A stretch of 64,000 nt of DNA. It comes from Rhodoferax sp. GTDB lineage: Bacteria > Pseudomonadota > Gammaproteobacteria > Burkholderiales > Burkholderiaceae_C. Under the pieces are notes generated by a model. The model was not told the DNA's origin and did no database searches. It saw nothing but the letters and a program-made list of their open reading frames with translations. Made by a program: the position numbers and the translations under genes. Below, piece by piece: positions 63,862 through 64,000 of this stretch (the first letter of the stretch is position 1; each line of letters begins with the position of its first letter). The stretch lies in contig NZ_JAQTXM010000011.1 in assembly GCF_028688795.1 (NCBI RefSeq), positions 1 through 64,000 on the forward strand, given 5' to 3'.

Positions 63862-64000
63862 CTACAACCCCAGGGTCTGCCAAACCTGCTCTACCCGCGC
63901 CGTTACCTCAGCGTTCATGGTCAAGGGCTTGCCCCATTCGCGGCTGGTCTCGCCGGGCCATTTGTTCGTGGCGTCGATGCCCATCTTGCTACCCAAGCCA
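63862..64000 (-). CDS. ubiD: UbiD, 3' end (partial)
   Basis: About 45 codons ending in LGL then TAG; the rest lies beyond the window. [20 protein letters not shown] and EWGKPLTM are the C-terminal motifs of UbiD, the prenylated-FMN-dependent 3-octaprenyl-4-hydroxybenzoate decarboxylase of ubiquinone synthesis. It converges with the LysR gene across a dispersed repeat copy. Not in the ORF track because it is cut by the window edge. Confidence 0.85.
   Translation of the reverse strand, partial: GLGSKMGIDATNKWPGETSREWGKPLTMNAEVTARVEQVWQTLGL

Overview
The window looks like chromosomal DNA of a GC-rich betaproteobacterium, order Burkholderiales, most likely family Comamonadaceae (Rhodoferax/Polaromonas-like). 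The evidence is gene content and order: imuAB, a DUF3348-DUF802-OmpA-DUF2894 operon, a liv-type ABC transporter joined to paa genes, lptD-surA-rsmA, ubiD, and a short AT-rich repeat scattered among GC-rich genes. No rRNA, tRNA, CRISPR array, prophage or intact insertion sequence was seen.

Layout. (1) 0-2.5 kb: end of an unrecognised gene, then imuA-imuB (SOS mutagenesis accessory genes). (2) 2.5-7 kb, minus strand: a tightly coupled four-gene operon with a MotA/TolQ/ZorA-like membrane protein carrying a long coiled-coil tail, a MotB-like OmpA protein and two soluble partners. (3) 7.2 kb: remnant of a mechanosensitive-channel gene. (4) 7.5-30 kb, plus strand: a 22-gene aromatic-catabolism island. 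It holds livHMG, a hemerythrin-LivF fusion, a degenerate MBL-fold protein, a flavin monooxygenase with a DUF2783 partner, a VOC-type dioxygenase candidate and an FAH-family hydrolase, then paaN-G-H-I-K-J, a liv substrate-binding protein, an enoyl-CoA hydratase, paaABCDE and maiA. One arm converts phenylacetate through phenylacetyl-CoA, epoxide, oxepin and beta-ketoadipyl-CoA. The other genes would fit a homogentisate-type ring-cleavage route. (5) 30-36 kb: small secreted protein, glutamine-synthetase-like enzyme, maeB, and a secreted barnase-like RNase with a barstar-like partner. (6) 36-48.6 kb: rsmA, surA, lptD (minus), amgK, glutathione-dependent formaldehyde detoxification (frmA, fghA), an RlpA-like protein, rsmE, a UbiB/ABC1 kinase-like protein, DUF427 and a Stealth-family sugar-phosphate transferase. 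(7) 48.5-52.5 kb, minus: a complete OsmF/YehYXW-type osmolyte ABC transporter. (8) 52.6-57 kb: DsbA-family protein, a long protein whose C-terminal half matches cyanobacterial acyl-ACP reductase, and a divergent iron-type alcohol dehydrogenase. (9) 57-64 kb: bactofilin, small secreted proteins including a DsrE-like one, a TPP enzyme and an ALDH7-type dehydrogenase with a divergent LysR regulator, and the 3' end of ubiD.

The most notable things are a dispersed repeat of about 60 bp (11 copies recognised by eye, three inside coding sequence and others at stop codons), the ion-motor-like DUF802/OmpA operon, the hemerythrin-ABC ATPase fusion, and the acyl-ACP-reductase-like gene facing an alcohol dehydrogenase. 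Function calls come from recognising sequence motifs and gene order by eye; no database search was run.
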